Source: an uncultured Clostridia bacterium (GTDB lineage: Bacteria; Bacillota; Clostridia; Christensenellales; CAG-917). From it: a stretch of DNA of 64,000 bases. Below are positions 44,782 to 54,302 of this stretch, piece after piece. The number at the start of each line of letters is the position of its first letter. Position 1 is the stretch's first letter. The DNA is taken from NCBI GenBank assembly GCA_944358385.1, contig CALVQW010000003.1, forward strand, positions 78,969 to 142,968, in the 5' to 3' direction. The notes under the pieces are model-generated. The model was not told the DNA's origin. It did not search any database and saw only the letters and a program-made list of their open reading frames with translations. Made by a program: the position numbers and the translations under genes.

Positions 44782-45941
44782 TGTGCACACACCTTTTTTA
44801 TCGCGCGGACGGCAAAGTCTATCTCGTCGTCCGTGATGTTGAGGGGCGGGAGCAACCGCACCTTATCTTTGGCTTTGATGACTAAGACGCCCTCCTCTCG
44901 GAGTGCGGAAATGACCTCTCCCGCGGGCTTCTCGGCGAGGATGCCGAGCATGAGACCGCGCCCGGTGACGGCTTTGACGCCCTTCGCGCCCGTGAGCGCG
45001 GAGGCGAGTTTCTCCCCTTTGCGGGAGACCTCGGCGAGGAACTCCGGGGTGAGCCTGCTTACTATGTTGAGCGCGCCCGCCGTGACGACGGGATTGCCGC
45101 CGAAGGTGGAACCGTGGGTGCCGGGGGTGAGGACATCCGCCGTCCTCCCGCCGAAGAGCACCGCTCCGATGGGCAGACCGCCGCCCAACCCTTTTGCGGA
45201 CGTCACGATGTCGGGCTGCAAGCCGAAGCGCATGTAGGAATAGAACGCGCCCGTCCTGCCCATGCCCGTCTGCACCTCGTCCACGATGAGAAGGACGTCA
45301 TGCCGTCTTGCGATGTCCGCCGCCGCACGGAGATACCCCTCCGAGAGCGGGATGACGCCGCCCTCGCCCTGCACCGTTTCGAGCATGACGGCTGCGCACT
45401 TATTTTCCGCAAGCGCGTTTTCCAGCCCATCCGCGTCCTCGGGATCCGCGGTGATGAAGCCGGGAGTGAGGGGGAGAAAATCCTTGTGATACTCCTCCTG
45501 TCCCGTTGCGGCGAGCGCGGCGAGCGTCCTGCCGTGGAATCCGCCCTTCAACGTGACGATGTTGTAATATCCCTCGCCCTTGTGTTCCTCTCCCCATTTG
45601 CGGGCGGCTTTGATGGCGCACTCGTTGGCTTCCGCGCCCGAATTGCAGAAAAACACCTTCTTCATGCCCGTGCGCAAGACAAGAGCTTCCGCGAGCGCGA
45701 TGCAGGGATCGGTGTAATAGAGATTGGAGGCGTGCTGCAACGCGCCGAGCTGCCCGGTGACCGCCGCCGTCCACTCCTTATCGCCGTAGCCGAAGATGTT
45801 GACGCCTATGCCGGAGGCGAGGTCGAGATAGCATTTGCCCTCCGCGTCATAGACCGTCCTGCCCTCTCCCCGCACCAACCTCAACGGGAAGCGGGAGTAA
45901 GTGGACGCGATGTATAACCTGTCCTTTTCTTCTGCCGTCAT
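44778..45941 (-). CDS. argD: Acetylornithine aminotransferase
   Basis: 387 residues, class III PLP aminotransferase converting N-acetylglutamate semialdehyde to N-acetylornithine. PLP-site features: CNSGAEANECAIKAAR, DEVQTGMGRTGAF (Asp for the pyridine nitrogen) and the lysine in TSAKGLGGGLPIGA. Overlaps argB (stop) and argF (start) by four bases each. Confidence 0.95.
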   Translation of the reverse strand: MTAEEKDRLYIASTYSRFPLRLVRGEGRTVYDAEGKCYLDLASGIGVNIFGYGDKEWTAAVTGQLGALQHASNLYYTDPCIALAEALVLRTGMKKVFFCNSGAEANECAIKAARKWGEEHKGEGYYNIVTLKGGFHGRTLAALAATGQEEYHKDFLPLTPGFITADPEDADGLENALAENKCAAVMLETVQGEGGVIPLSEGYLRAAADIARRHDVLLIVDEVQTGMGRTGAFYSYMRFGLQPDIVTSAKGLGGGLPIGAVLFGGRTADVLTPGTHGSTFGGNPVVTAGALNIVSRLTPEFLAEVSRKGEKLASALTGAKGVKAVTGRGLMLGILAEKPAGEVISALREEGVLVIKAKDKVRLLPPLNITDDEIDFAVRAIKKVCAQ

Positions 45942-46804
45942 ATGTTTTCACCCGACACGAACATCGTGCCCATACCTTCATCCGTGAGCGTCTCGATGAT
46001 GATGGAGTGAGGCACCCTGCCGTCTATGATGAACACCTTTTTCACCCCGCGGCGGATCGCCTCTATGCAGCAGCTCACTTTGGGGATCATCCCGCCCGAA
46101 AGCTGCCCCTGATTGATCATGCGCTGCGCCTCGCTGACGAAGATCTTGCCGATGAGGGTGCTTTCGTCCTTCTCGTCCTCAAGCAGCCCCGCGGTGTCCG
46201 TCATATTGATGAAGCTCTCCGCTTTGAGCATCCCCGCGATCTTGGCGGCGGCGGTGTCGGCATTGATGTTGTAGACATTGCCTTCCGCGTCGCATCCCAC
46301 GGTGGAGATGACGGGGATGTAACCCATTTCCAGCATATCGAGGACGGGCTTGACGTTGAGGGACTCTATCTCGCCGACAAAACCGAGCTTTTCATCCATC
46401 TGCTTTGCCGAGATGAGACCGCCGTCCGCTCCGCTCAGCCCTATCGCACTGCCGCCGAGGGATTGTATGAGGTTGACGAGGCTCTTGTTCACCTTGCCCG
46501 CAAGCACCATCTGCACCACATCCGCGGTCTCGGCGTCCGTGACGCGCAATCCGTCCACGAACTTCGTCTTTTTGCCCAGCTTGTCCAGCATCTCGGTGAT
46601 CTCCGGACCGCCGCCGTGCACCAGCACCACCTTGACGCCGATGAGGGAGAGCAGGACGAGATCACCCATGACGGCGCGTTTCAACGCCTCGTCGCGCATC
46701 GCGCTGCCGCCGTATTTGACGAGAAGTATCTTGCCGCTGTATTTCCTGATGTGCGGGAGAGCCTCGATGAGGATCTCCGCCCTCTGCTTGTTGTCTATGC
46801 GCAT
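45938..46804 (-). CDS. argB: Acetylglutamate kinase
   Basis: 288 residues of the amino-acid kinase family; phosphorylates N-acetylglutamate. Motifs LLVKYGGSAM, VHGGGPEITEMLDKLG and NADTAAAKIA are diagnostic. An N-terminal helix before LLVKYGG suggests the arginine-sensitive hexameric class. AAAGGAGGAATT precedes the ATG, 10 bases after argJ. Confidence 0.96.
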   Translation of the reverse strand: MRIDNKQRAEILIEALPHIRKYSGKILLVKYGGSAMRDEALKRAVMGDLVLLSLIGVKVVLVHGGGPEITEMLDKLGKKTKFVDGLRVTDAETADVVQMVLAGKVNKSLVNLIQSLGGSAIGLSGADGGLISAKQMDEKLGFVGEIESLNVKPVLDMLEMGYIPVISTVGCDAEGNVYNINADTAAAKIAGMLKAESFINMTDTAGLLEDEKDESTLIGKIFVSEAQRMINQGQLSGGMIPKVSCCIEAIRRGVKKVFIIDGRVPHSIIIETLTDEGMGTMFVSGENI

Positions 46805-46814
46805 AATTCCTCCT

Positions 46815-48041
46815 TTAAGTCCTGTAATCGCCGTTGATGCGGACGTAATCGTAAGTGAGGTCGCACCCCCACGCCTCCGCGGAGAATTCTCCCTCTCCCA
46901 TCTTGACGAGGATGAAGATCTCGTTTGCGGACAGCACTTCCTTTGCCTTCTCCTCCGAGAAGTCCGTGCCCGAACCTTTGCTGCACACTTCCACCTCGCC
47001 CGCCGCCGAACGGAAGGTCACGTCCACCTTGGCGGGATCGAACGCCGCGCCGCCGTAACCCATGGCGCAAAGCACCCTGCCCCAGTTGGCGTCCGCGCCG
47101 AACATCGCCGCCTTGACAAGCGAGGAACATATGACGGATTTTGCCGCCTTCTTGGCGTCCGCGAGGGTGTCCGCACCCGTCACTATGCAGTCCAAAAGCT
47201 TGGTCGCGCCCTCGCCGTCTCCCGCGAGCATTCTGCACAAAGCGACGTTTACCGTATTCAAAGCGCGCATAAAAGTGCGGAAATCGTCATTTTCGCAGGT
47301 TATCTCCTCATTGCCCGCCATGCCGTTGGCAAGCAGGATGACCATGTCGTTGGTGGAGGTGTCGCCGTCCACGCTCATCATGTTGAAGGTGTCCGCCACA
47401 TCCCCCGAAAGCGCGCGCTGCAACATCTCCTTGGAGACGGCGGCGTCCGTCGTGAGAAAGACGAGCATGGTCGCCATGTCGGGGTGGATCATCCCCGATC
47501 CCTTTGCCATGCCGCCCAGCCTGCACACCTTTCCGCCGAGGGTGAACTCCACCGCCACGTGTTTGCTCACCGTGTCCGTGGTCATTATGGCGAGTGCCGC
47601 GTCGCTCCCGTCGCGGGAGAGAGCCTCTTTGAGAAGGGGGACTCCCCTCTCTATGGGGGCGAGATCGAGGGGCTGTCCGATGACTCCCGTGGACGCCACC
47701 GCCACGCTCTCGGCGGGGATGTCCAACGCCTCGCCCACGATGGCGCAGGTCTTTTGCGCTATCTCCTTCCCGCCCGCGCAGCAGGTGTTTGCGATGCCGC
47801 TGTTGCAGACAATCGCGCCGATCTTGCCCGCGTCGATGTGTTCCTTGGTCACGAGAAGGGGCGCGCCCTTGACCAGATTGCGGGTGTAAACCGCGGCAGC
47901 CGTCGCGGGTGTCTCGCTGTACACCAGCGCGAGGTCCTTCTTGCTGCGGTTGCGCCTTATGCCGCAGTAGACGCCTGCGGCGAGATATCCTTTGGCGGCA
48001 CATACGCCGCCGTTGACGATGCTTATATCATTCTCTTTCAT
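46815..48041 (-). CDS. argJ: Bifunctional ornithine acetyltransferase / N-acetylglutamate synthase
   Basis: 408 residues. Recycles the acetyl group from acetylornithine to glutamate. The self-cleavage site and nucleophile threonine lie in VASTGVIGQPL (about residues 170-180), giving alpha and beta chains. NTVNVALCRMLAGDGEG and GMIHPDMATML are conserved family stretches. Because ArgJ is present and argA/argE are not, the pathway is the cyclic version. Confidence 0.95.
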   Translation of the reverse strand: MKENDISIVNGGVCAAKGYLAAGVYCGIRRNRSKKDLALVYSETPATAAAVYTRNLVKGAPLLVTKEHIDAGKIGAIVCNSGIANTCCAGGKEIAQKTCAIVGEALDIPAESVAVASTGVIGQPLDLAPIERGVPLLKEALSRDGSDAALAIMTTDTVSKHVAVEFTLGGKVCRLGGMAKGSGMIHPDMATMLVFLTTDAAVSKEMLQRALSGDVADTFNMMSVDGDTSTNDMVILLANGMAGNEEITCENDDFRTFMRALNTVNVALCRMLAGDGEGATKLLDCIVTGADTLADAKKAAKSVICSSLVKAAMFGADANWGRVLCAMGYGGAAFDPAKVDVTFRSAAGEVEVCSKGSGTDFSEEKAKEVLSANEIFILVKMGEGEFSAEAWGCDLTYDYVRINGDYRT

Positions 48042-48117
48042 ATCTTCCGTTTTTCCCGTGTGTTGCCGTTTTTATATGCTCTTGCCGCCCCTGCGGCAGG
48101 GTGCGGGCATTTCCCGC

Positions 48118-49038
48118 TCACAGCACCAGTCCCGTCTCCGGCGGGAGACCGAGGGCGAGGTTCATGCACTCCACCGCCGCTCCCGACGCGCCCTTGCCGA
48201 GATTGTCGTATCTTGCCACCAACACCGCTCTCTCCTCGTTGCCGTGCAGGGAGATCTCCATGCAGTCTCTCCCCTCATACGCCCCTGCGGAGAGAAAGCC
48301 GTCCTCGTCGCAGTCCTCTTTGAAAAAGACGATGTCCCCGTCGTAAAGCTCGCGGTAGACTTCTTTAACGGCTGCGATGCCGCCCTTGACGTCCGCCCCG
48401 AAGAGAGGAACCGTGACTTCCATGCCCGAGTAGAAATCCCCCACCACGGGGCAGAACACGGGCGCGAAGTCCATTCCCGCGATCGCCTTCATCTCTTTGA
48501 GATGTTTGTGTTGCTGCGTGATGCCGTACTGTCTGGGTGCGGCGAGTTCACGCTCTCTTGCCGCGTAGTCCGCGATCATCTTTTTCCCGCCGCCGCTGTA
48601 CCCGGTGAGAGAGAAGCAGCTGAGGCGCGCGTCTTTTGCGAGCAGTCCCCTCTCGACGAGCGGCTGCACGAGCGCGATGAACCCGGATGCGTGGCAGCCG
48701 GGGACGGCGATGCGTTTTGCGGACGCGATGCGCTCCGCCCTCCCGCCGCCGAGTTCCGGAAAGCCGTACTCCCAGCCCGGCAAAGTGCGGTGTGCGGTGG
48801 ACGCGTCGATGATGACGGTATCGGAGTCTTCCGCAAGCGCGACGGACTCCCGCGCCGCGTCGTCCGGCAGACACAGAAAAGTGACGTCGGAGGAGAAAAT
48901 GGCTTCCTTCCTTGCGGCGGGCTGTTTCCTCACCTCGTCGGGAAGGAGGATGAGGGAGACATCGTCGCGGCTTTCCAGCCTTTCCGAGATGCGCAGCCCC
49001 GTCGTGCCTTCCCTGCCGTCCACAAACACCTTTATCAC
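48118..49038 (-). CDS. argC: N-acetyl-gamma-glutamyl-phosphate reductase, type 2
   Basis: 306 residues from GTG 49038, chosen because GGAGGAG lies upstream and the GTG overlaps the argH stop (GTGA); a longer frame into argH was rejected. Reduces acetylglutamyl phosphate. VDGREGTTGLRI and the catalytic cysteine in AVPGCHASGFIAL mark the shorter type 2 ArgC family. 76 bases separate it from argJ and include a small hairpin. Confidence 0.93.
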   Translation of the reverse strand: MIKVFVDGREGTTGLRISERLESRDDVSLILLPDEVRKQPAARKEAIFSSDVTFLCLPDDAARESVALAEDSDTVIIDASTAHRTLPGWEYGFPELGGGRAERIASAKRIAVPGCHASGFIALVQPLVERGLLAKDARLSCFSLTGYSGGGKKMIADYAARERELAAPRQYGITQQHKHLKEMKAIAGMDFAPVFCPVVGDFYSGMEVTVPLFGADVKGGIAAVKEVYRELYDGDIVFFKEDCDEDGFLSAGAYEGRDCMEISLHGNEERAVLVARYDNLGKGASGAAVECMNLALGLPPETGLVL

Positions 49039-50408
49039 TTGGCAAACTCCTCCGCGAACCTGATCTGTTTGTCCACGGACGCGGCTCCCGTGCCGCCTTC
49101 CGAGATCCTCCTGCGCACGCACGCGGAGAGGGAGATAGCCTCGTAAAGATCCTCGTCGAACAGCTCGGAGAACTTCTTGTACTCCGCAAGGGAAAGTTCC
49201 TCCAGCGTCTTATCCGCCTTGATGGCGTAGGAGACCGCCTCTCCCACCGTCTTGTACGCGGTGCGGAAGGGCATCCCCTTGCCGACGAGATAGTCCGCGA
49301 GGTCGGTGGCGTTGATGAAACCCTTTCCCGCCGCGCGGTACATCGCGTCCCTGTCAGGCTTCATGGTCTCGATCATGGGCGCGAAGATGCCGAGGCAAGC
49401 TTTGACGGTGTCCAGCGCGTCAAAGACGCACTCCTTGTCCTCCTGCATATCCTTGTTGTAGGCAAGCGGCAGCCCTTTGAGGACGGTGAGCATGGCGATG
49501 AGGTCGCCGTACACCCTGCCCGTCTTGCCGCGGACAAGCTCCGCCATATCCGAATTCTTCTTCTGCGGCATGATGCTGGAACCCGTGGTGTAGGCATCGC
49601 TGAGTTCCGCAAAACCGAACTCCGAGGACGTCCACAGCACCACTTCCTCCGCAAACCGCGAAAGGTGCGTCATGATGAGGGAAAAGGCGGAGATGAGTTC
49701 CACGCAAAAATCCCTGTCCGACACGCCGTCGATGCTGTTCATGCACGCGGCGTCGAAGCCGAGCTTTTTCGCGGTGAAGGTCCTGTCCGTGTCGTAAGTC
49801 GTCCCCGCGAGCGCGCAGGAACCCAAAGGACTCACGTTCATGCGGCGCACCGCATCCCCTATCCTGCCCGCGTCGCGGACGAACATCATGGCGTAAGCGA
49901 GGAGATGATGGGCAAAGACTATGGGCTGCGCCCTTTGCAGATGAGTGTAGCCCGGGACGATGAAGTCCTTGGTCGCCTTCGCCTGCACGACGACGGCGCG
50001 GATGAGAGCTTTCAGAAGCGCGGTCACCTCGGCGCACTCCTTCCTGAGATACAGCCTCATATCCACCGCCACCTGATCGTTGCGGCTGCGCGCGGTGTGC
50101 AGTTTCTTGCCCGCCTCGCCTATGCGCGAAGTGAGTTCCGCCTCAACGAACATGTGGATATCCTCCGCCTCGGGGTCGATCGCAAGCGCACCGGACTCGA
50201 TGTCCGCAAGTATGCCTTTAAGCCCTTCCGCGATCTCGCCGAACTCCTCGTAGGTGACGATGCCGCAGCGCGCGAGCATCTCCGCGTGTGCGAGAGATCC
50301 CTCGATATCCTCGCGGTACATCCTGCCGTCCACTGCGACGGATGAGTTGAAATCGTCCGCGGCTTTCGCGGTCTCGGCAGTCGTCCTGCCCGCCCACATC
50401 TTAGCCAT
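49035..50408 (-). CDS. argH: Argininosuccinate lyase
   Basis: 457 residues from ATG 50408 with GGAGGC upstream. Splits argininosuccinate to arginine and fumarate. Superfamily signature SSIMPQKKNSDMAELVRG (about 270-290) is intact, as are THLQRAQP and RSRNDQVAVDMRL. About 100 bases downstream of argG, with an inverted repeat near 50430-50457 in the gap. Confidence 0.96.
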   Translation of the reverse strand: MAKMWAGRTTAETAKAADDFNSSVAVDGRMYREDIEGSLAHAEMLARCGIVTYEEFGEIAEGLKGILADIESGALAIDPEAEDIHMFVEAELTSRIGEAGKKLHTARSRNDQVAVDMRLYLRKECAEVTALLKALIRAVVVQAKATKDFIVPGYTHLQRAQPIVFAHHLLAYAMMFVRDAGRIGDAVRRMNVSPLGSCALAGTTYDTDRTFTAKKLGFDAACMNSIDGVSDRDFCVELISAFSLIMTHLSRFAEEVVLWTSSEFGFAELSDAYTTGSSIMPQKKNSDMAELVRGKTGRVYGDLIAMLTVLKGLPLAYNKDMQEDKECVFDALDTVKACLGIFAPMIETMKPDRDAMYRAAGKGFINATDLADYLVGKGMPFRTAYKTVGEAVSYAIKADKTLEELSLAEYKKFSELFDEDLYEAISLSACVRRRISEGGTGAASVDKQIRFAEEFAK

Positions 50409-50508
50409 AAAAATGCCTCCGTTCAATTCCAAAACCGGCTTTACGCCGGCTTTTGGAAAGATAAACTGCCTTTTGTGCAATGCGCGCCCTCGCGGGGCGC
50501 GCCGTGTC

Positions 50509-51750
50509 TTACTTCTTCTCCGCCTTCTTTGCGGCTGCCGCGTCCACCTGAGCCTGCACCTTGATGGGCAGTCCGAAGAGGTTGATGAAGCCCGTGGCGT
50601 CCGCCTGATTGTAGACGTGATCCTCGCCGAAGGTGGCGATCTCCTCGCTGTAAAGGGAGTAGTCGCTCCACGCGCCCGCTTTGATCATGTTGCCCTTGTA
50701 GAGCTTGATCTTCACCTTGCCCGTCACCCTCTCCTGCGTCTTATCCACAAAGGCGGAGAGTGCCTCGCGCAGCGGGGTGTACCACTGACCGTTGTACACC
50801 AGCTCCGCAAAAGTGATGGCAAGCTCCTGCTTCTTGTGCGCGGTGTACTTGTCCAGGCACAGCGTCTCGAGATACTCGTGCGCGAAATAAAGGATCGCGC
50901 CGCCGGGAGTCTCGTAGACGCCGCGGCACTTGATGCCCACCAGCCTGTTCTCCACGATGTCGAGCAGCCCGATGCCGTTCTCGCCGCCCACCTTGTTGAG
51001 GGCGAGGATGATGTCCTTCGCGCTCATCTTCTTGCCGTCGAGTGCGACGGGGACGCCCTTCTCGAAATCCAGCGTGATGTAGGTGGGCCGATCGGGTGCC
51101 TTCATGGGAGAGACGCCCATTTCGAGGAAGCCCTCTTTGTCATAGAGAGGCTCGTTGCCCGCATCTTCGAGGTCCAGCCCCTCGTGGGAGAGATGCCAGA
51201 GGTTCTTATCTTTGGAGTAGTTGGTCTCGCGGTTGATCTTGAGGGGAACGTCGTGCGCCTCGGCGTAGTCGATCTCCTCCTCGCGGGACTTGATGCTCCA
51301 CTCCCTCCACGGCGCGATGACGGGCATGTCGGGCGCGAATGCCTTGATCGCCAGCTCGAAACGCACCTGATCGTTGCCCTTGCCCGTGCAGCCGTGGCAG
51401 ATGGCGTCCGCGTGTTCCGCCTTTGCTATCTCCACAATGCGCTTTGCGATGATGGGACGCGCAAAGGACGTGCCCAGCATATACTCTTCATACTTCGCTC
51501 CCGCCTTGACGGTGGGGATGATGTACTCATTGACGAACTCGTCGGTGAGGTCCTCGATGTAGAGCTTGGACGCACCCGTTTTGAGGGCTTTCTCTTCCAG
51601 CCCTTCCAGCTCGTCCGCCTGTCCCACGTTGCCGGAGACCGCGATGACCTCGCAGTTGTTGTAGTTCTCCTTGAGCCAGGGGATGATGATGGAAGTGTCC
51701 AGACCGCCGGAGTATGCCAACACTACTTTCTTTATCTTGCTCTTGTCCAT
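50509..51750 (-). CDS. argG: Argininosuccinate synthase
   Basis: 413 residues. ATP-dependent joining of citrulline and aspartate. The PP-loop [15 protein letters not shown] (about 12-26) and the [13 protein letters not shown] block are conserved. First gene of argG-argH-argC-argJ-argB-argD-argF; a good promoter and TGCATA-type sites lie upstream. Confidence 0.97.
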   Translation of the reverse strand: MDKSKIKKVVLAYSGGLDTSIIIPWLKENYNNCEVIAVSGNVGQADELEGLEEKALKTGASKLYIEDLTDEFVNEYIIPTVKAGAKYEEYMLGTSFARPIIAKRIVEIAKAEHADAICHGCTGKGNDQVRFELAIKAFAPDMPVIAPWREWSIKSREEEIDYAEAHDVPLKINRETNYSKDKNLWHLSHEGLDLEDAGNEPLYDKEGFLEMGVSPMKAPDRPTYITLDFEKGVPVALDGKKMSAKDIILALNKVGGENGIGLLDIVENRLVGIKCRGVYETPGGAILYFAHEYLETLCLDKYTAHKKQELAITFAELVYNGQWYTPLREALSAFVDKTQERVTGKVKIKLYKGNMIKAGAWSDYSLYSEEIATFGEDHVYNQADATGFINLFGLPIKVQAQVDAAAAKKAEKK

Positions 51751-51781
51751 AAATTACCTGCCGTTCAGCGTATTTGACACG

Positions 51782-51810
51782 ATTATATTGCCGCGTCGGA
51801 TAAAAGTCAA
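51782..51810 (-). promoter_or_regulatory. Promoter of the arginine operon
   Basis: Minus-strand TTGACT (51810-51805), 17-base spacer, TATAAT (51787-51782), 32 bases before the argG ATG. Confidence 0.8.
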
Positions 51811-51813
51811 ACA

Positions 51814-51922
51814 TTTTTGCATATTATTTCTCATTTTTTGCATATAACTTGCGAAAATGCACAATTATACCGTTTTATGCGCATTTTATGCAGGATTTTA
51901 TGCAAAAAGCGGCGTTTTATGC
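51814..51922. promoter_or_regulatory. Tandem TGCATA/TTTTATGC sites (candidate ARG boxes)
   Basis: TTTTTGCATAT at 51814-51824 and TTTTTTGCATATAA at 51834-51847, then TTTTATGC at 51873, 51884, 51896 and 51915. Spacing of about 10-20 bases puts many on the same face of the helix. They lie just upstream of the argG -35, between divergent argG and a transporter gene. ArgR sites in Bacillota are AT-rich inverted repeats of similar core, so ArgR control is the natural guess. No gene is seen in 51751-52060. Confidence 0.6.
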
Positions 51923-52006
51923 ACGCGCGGCGGCGCGGACGTGCGCGTGTACACTTCTTGCGATACGCACGGATATATTCATATTCGCGCGCCCGAAAAT
52001 TTTATC

Positions 52007-52035
52007 TTGTGAAAGAGCGGAGTCTGTAATATAAT
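52007..52035 (+). promoter_or_regulatory. Promoter of the MFS transporter gene
   Basis: TTGTGA (52007-52012), 17-base spacer, TATAAT (52030-52035), about 25 bases before the start codon. Confidence 0.75.
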
Positions 52036-52060
52036 CTTTTTGTACACAAGGGAGGAAATC

Positions 52061-53731
52061 ATGAGCGAAAAAGACGATCTCATCACGGGCGGCGCGCAGG
52101 AGACCTCGTCCGCTGCGGAAACCGCAGAGGCGACTTCATCCGTCGTCGTGAACGACGCCGCGGAAGCGGCTTCATCCGCCATAGAAGGCGATGCCGCGGA
52201 GGAATGCGCCGAGGCAAGCGGTCCTGAAAGTTATGTGGTCACGGCGGAGGGCGTACCCGTGAACGGCACTGCGTTCAGACGGGGCAACGCCATCCTCGGC
52301 TTTGTCAAGTCCGTCCTGGGGCTGGGACAAAAGGGGGACATGGTCCCCGGCGGGGAGAAGATCAGCTACTACGCCTACTTTGCCGGTCAGAACCTCATCT
52401 ACACCCTCGTGGCGTCCTTCCTCACCACTTTTGCGGTCATGCAGGGCATGGACGCGGGCAAAGTCGCCCTCGTCATGCTGGCGGTCAAGATCTGGGACGC
52501 CTTCAACGACGCCATATTCGGCGCACTCTTCGACAAAGTCAAGTTCAAGAGCGGCAACAAGTTCATGCCATGGCTCAAAATGTCCGTGGTGGCGATCCCG
52601 CTCTCCGTCATCCTTCTCTTTGCCATCCCCGCAGACCTCTCCGAAGCGGGCAAGCTGGCTTGGCTCGCCATTGCATACCTCATCCACGACTGCGCCTACA
52701 CCCTCTGCGACGCACCCATACACGGCTGCGCCATGGTGCTCACGGACAACTTCGGCGAGCGCGAAAAGATGCTCTCCGTCAAGGGCATCTGCGGCACGGC
52801 GGGCAGCGGCATCGCAAGCTTGCTCGGCATGCTGCTCGTGAGTCAGGCGGTGGGCATATCCTACTTCTACGTCGCCATCATCGGTTCGCTGCTCGCGCTC
52901 ATCATCATGCTCCCCTTCTGCTTCAAAGGCAGGGAGCGTTCCACCGCACCGCCACCCGAAGAGAGTTTCACGATACGCAGGATGTTCAAATATCTGTTCT
53001 CCAACAAATATCTGCTCATCTACTACTTCGCCTTCCTCTTCTCGTCGGGATGCAGCGTGCTCGGCTCTTTGCAGCTGTTCATGTCCTACTACATCTTCAA
53101 CGACGAGCTGGTGGTGCTGTACACGGGCTTCATCACCACCGTCCCCTTCGCAGCCGCCTCCTTCGGTGTGCCCTATCTTCTGAAAAAGATCAACAAGATC
53201 ACCCTCTACAAGACCTGCCTGTTGTTCAATGTCGTGTTCAACCTGCTCATCTTCTTCTTCGCAAGAAGCAACGCGGGTGCGTATATGGGACTCTCCGTCC
53301 TCACTTCCATTTCGGGCGGCGTGACCAGTGTCCTGCTCTTCATGTTCACCCCGGACTGCGCGGAATACGGCAGGTTCAAGACAGGCATAGACGCCAAAGG
53401 CATCACCTTCTCCCTGCAAACGCTGATGGCCAAAGCGACAAGTGCCATCTCAGGCTCTCTCGGTCTCGCCATCATCGGTCTCTTCGGCTGGAAAACCATT
53501 CAGGCGGAAAGCTTTGCCGACCTCGCCGCACAGGGCGTCACCCAGTCGGACTCCGCCGTCAACGGACTTTGGATCGCCTGCATCCTCGTCCCTGCCATAG
53601 GCAACTTCATCGCCTTCCTCATCCTGCAGCTCTACCGTCTTAAAGACTCCGACGTCAAACTTATGATGCGCTGCAACGTGGGCGAGATCTCCCGCGAGGA
53701 AGCCGTCTCCGGCATCAAATGCCGCCTGTGA
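52061..53731 (+). CDS. MFS/GPH-family sugar:cation symporter-like transporter
   Basis: 556 residues from ATG 52061 (GGGAGGAAATC upstream). An acidic Ala/Glu/Ser-rich N-terminal region (about 1-60) precedes roughly twelve membrane segments of the glycoside-pentoside-hexuronide family (MelB-like): KIWDAFNDAIFGALFDK is the conserved family motif with its cation-site acids, and FTPDCAEYGRFKTG is the second conserved loop. Substrate unknown; a sugar or small metabolite. Divergent from the arginine operon. Confidence 0.85.
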   Translation: MSEKDDLITGGAQETSSAAETAEATSSVVVNDAAEAASSAIEGDAAEECAEASGPESYVVTAEGVPVNGTAFRRGNAILGFVKSVLGLGQKGDMVPGGEKISYYAYFAGQNLIYTLVASFLTTFAVMQGMDAGKVALVMLAVKIWDAFNDAIFGALFDKVKFKSGNKFMPWLKMSVVAIPLSVILLFAIPADLSEAGKLAWLAIAYLIHDCAYTLCDAPIHGCAMVLTDNFGEREKMLSVKGICGTAGSGIASLLGMLLVSQAVGISYFYVAIIGSLLALIIMLPFCFKGRERSTAPPPEESFTIRRMFKYLFSNKYLLIYYFAFLFSSGCSVLGSLQLFMSYYIFNDELVVLYTGFITTVPFAAASFGVPYLLKKINKITLYKTCLLFNVVFNLLIFFFARSNAGAYMGLSVLTSISGGVTSVLLFMFTPDCAEYGRFKTGIDAKGITFSLQTLMAKATSAISGSLGLAIIGLFGWKTIQAESFADLAAQGVTQSDSAVNGLWIACILVPAIGNFIAFLILQLYRLKDSDVKLMMRCNVGEISREEAVSGIKCRL

Positions 53732-53792
53732 CGACACCCCGAAAAACGCCTCGCAAACCCCGCAACAAAAACACAACAATAATATAACACCC

Positions 53793-53823
53793 GCAAAACC
53801 GCACGATAAACGTGCGGTTTTGC
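53793..53823. terminator. Terminator after the MFS transporter gene
   Basis: Perfect 13-base stem GCAAAACCGCACG (53793-53805) / CGTGCGGTTTTGC (53811-53823), loop ATAAA. The T tract lies inside the 3' arm. Confidence 0.75.
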
Positions 53824-53871
53824 GCATATTGCGCGTTTAACGCGTCTTTGTTGCGTGTGCATTAACGTATG

Positions 53872-54206
53872 CTTTTTTCGAGCGTATTTGAGCACGCCGG
53901 ACACTCCGAGAGAATGTGCCTGCGTACGACGTCTCTTTTTCGGAGACGGAATCGGAGCCGCAGGGCGGCGACTATCTGAGTGCCGAGCGCAGATGTACAC
54001 TTATGTAGTGGTAGTACTCGTGCGCGAGTGCCGAATTCCTCCTCCCGTGCCGGGTATTCAGTGGGTGCAGTTATCCGCTTAGTTATGTGAGTGCGAGAAA
54101 TAAACTTTTGTAGAGATGTAAAGTCAGTCCCGCAAGATGCGAGGAGTGAAGCCTAATCGGCACGGGGGAGGAAAGCCCGAAGGGAAGGAGGGGGTATTCT
54201 CATTCC
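53872..54206 (-). repeat. Dispersed intergenic repeat, inverted copy
   Basis: Reverse complement of the 10560-10740 and 10870-10930 type segments: matches include GAGTGCGAG with ATAACTAAGCGGAT, GGAGCCGCAGGGCGGCGACT, and the CCCGAAGGGAAGGAGGGGG edge. Read on the minus strand it starts just after the ABC exporter terminator. No gene visible in 53830-54245. Confidence 0.8.
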
Positions 54207-54249
54207 CCCGCGAGACGTACAGCTTGTTTGTAGTATGTTTTAAAATGAA

Positions 54250-54290
54250 AACCCCTGTCAAGAGACAGGGGTGCTGACAAAGTTCTGCGC
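54250..54290 (-). terminator. Terminator of the ABC exporter operon, with conserved upstream tag
   Basis: Minus strand: tag GCGCAGAACTTTGTCAG (54290-54274), then stem ACCCCTGTC (54272-54264 side) / GACAGGGGT (54259-54251 side) and TTTTC. The tag and stem are nearly identical to the purF terminator at 63814-63856. Confidence 0.85.
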
Positions 54291-54302
54291 CGAATAGTGC
54301 CG

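Noticed and set aside
51817..52034. Small open frames between argG and the transporter
   Set aside because: They run over promoter and operator-like repeats and have no ribosome site.
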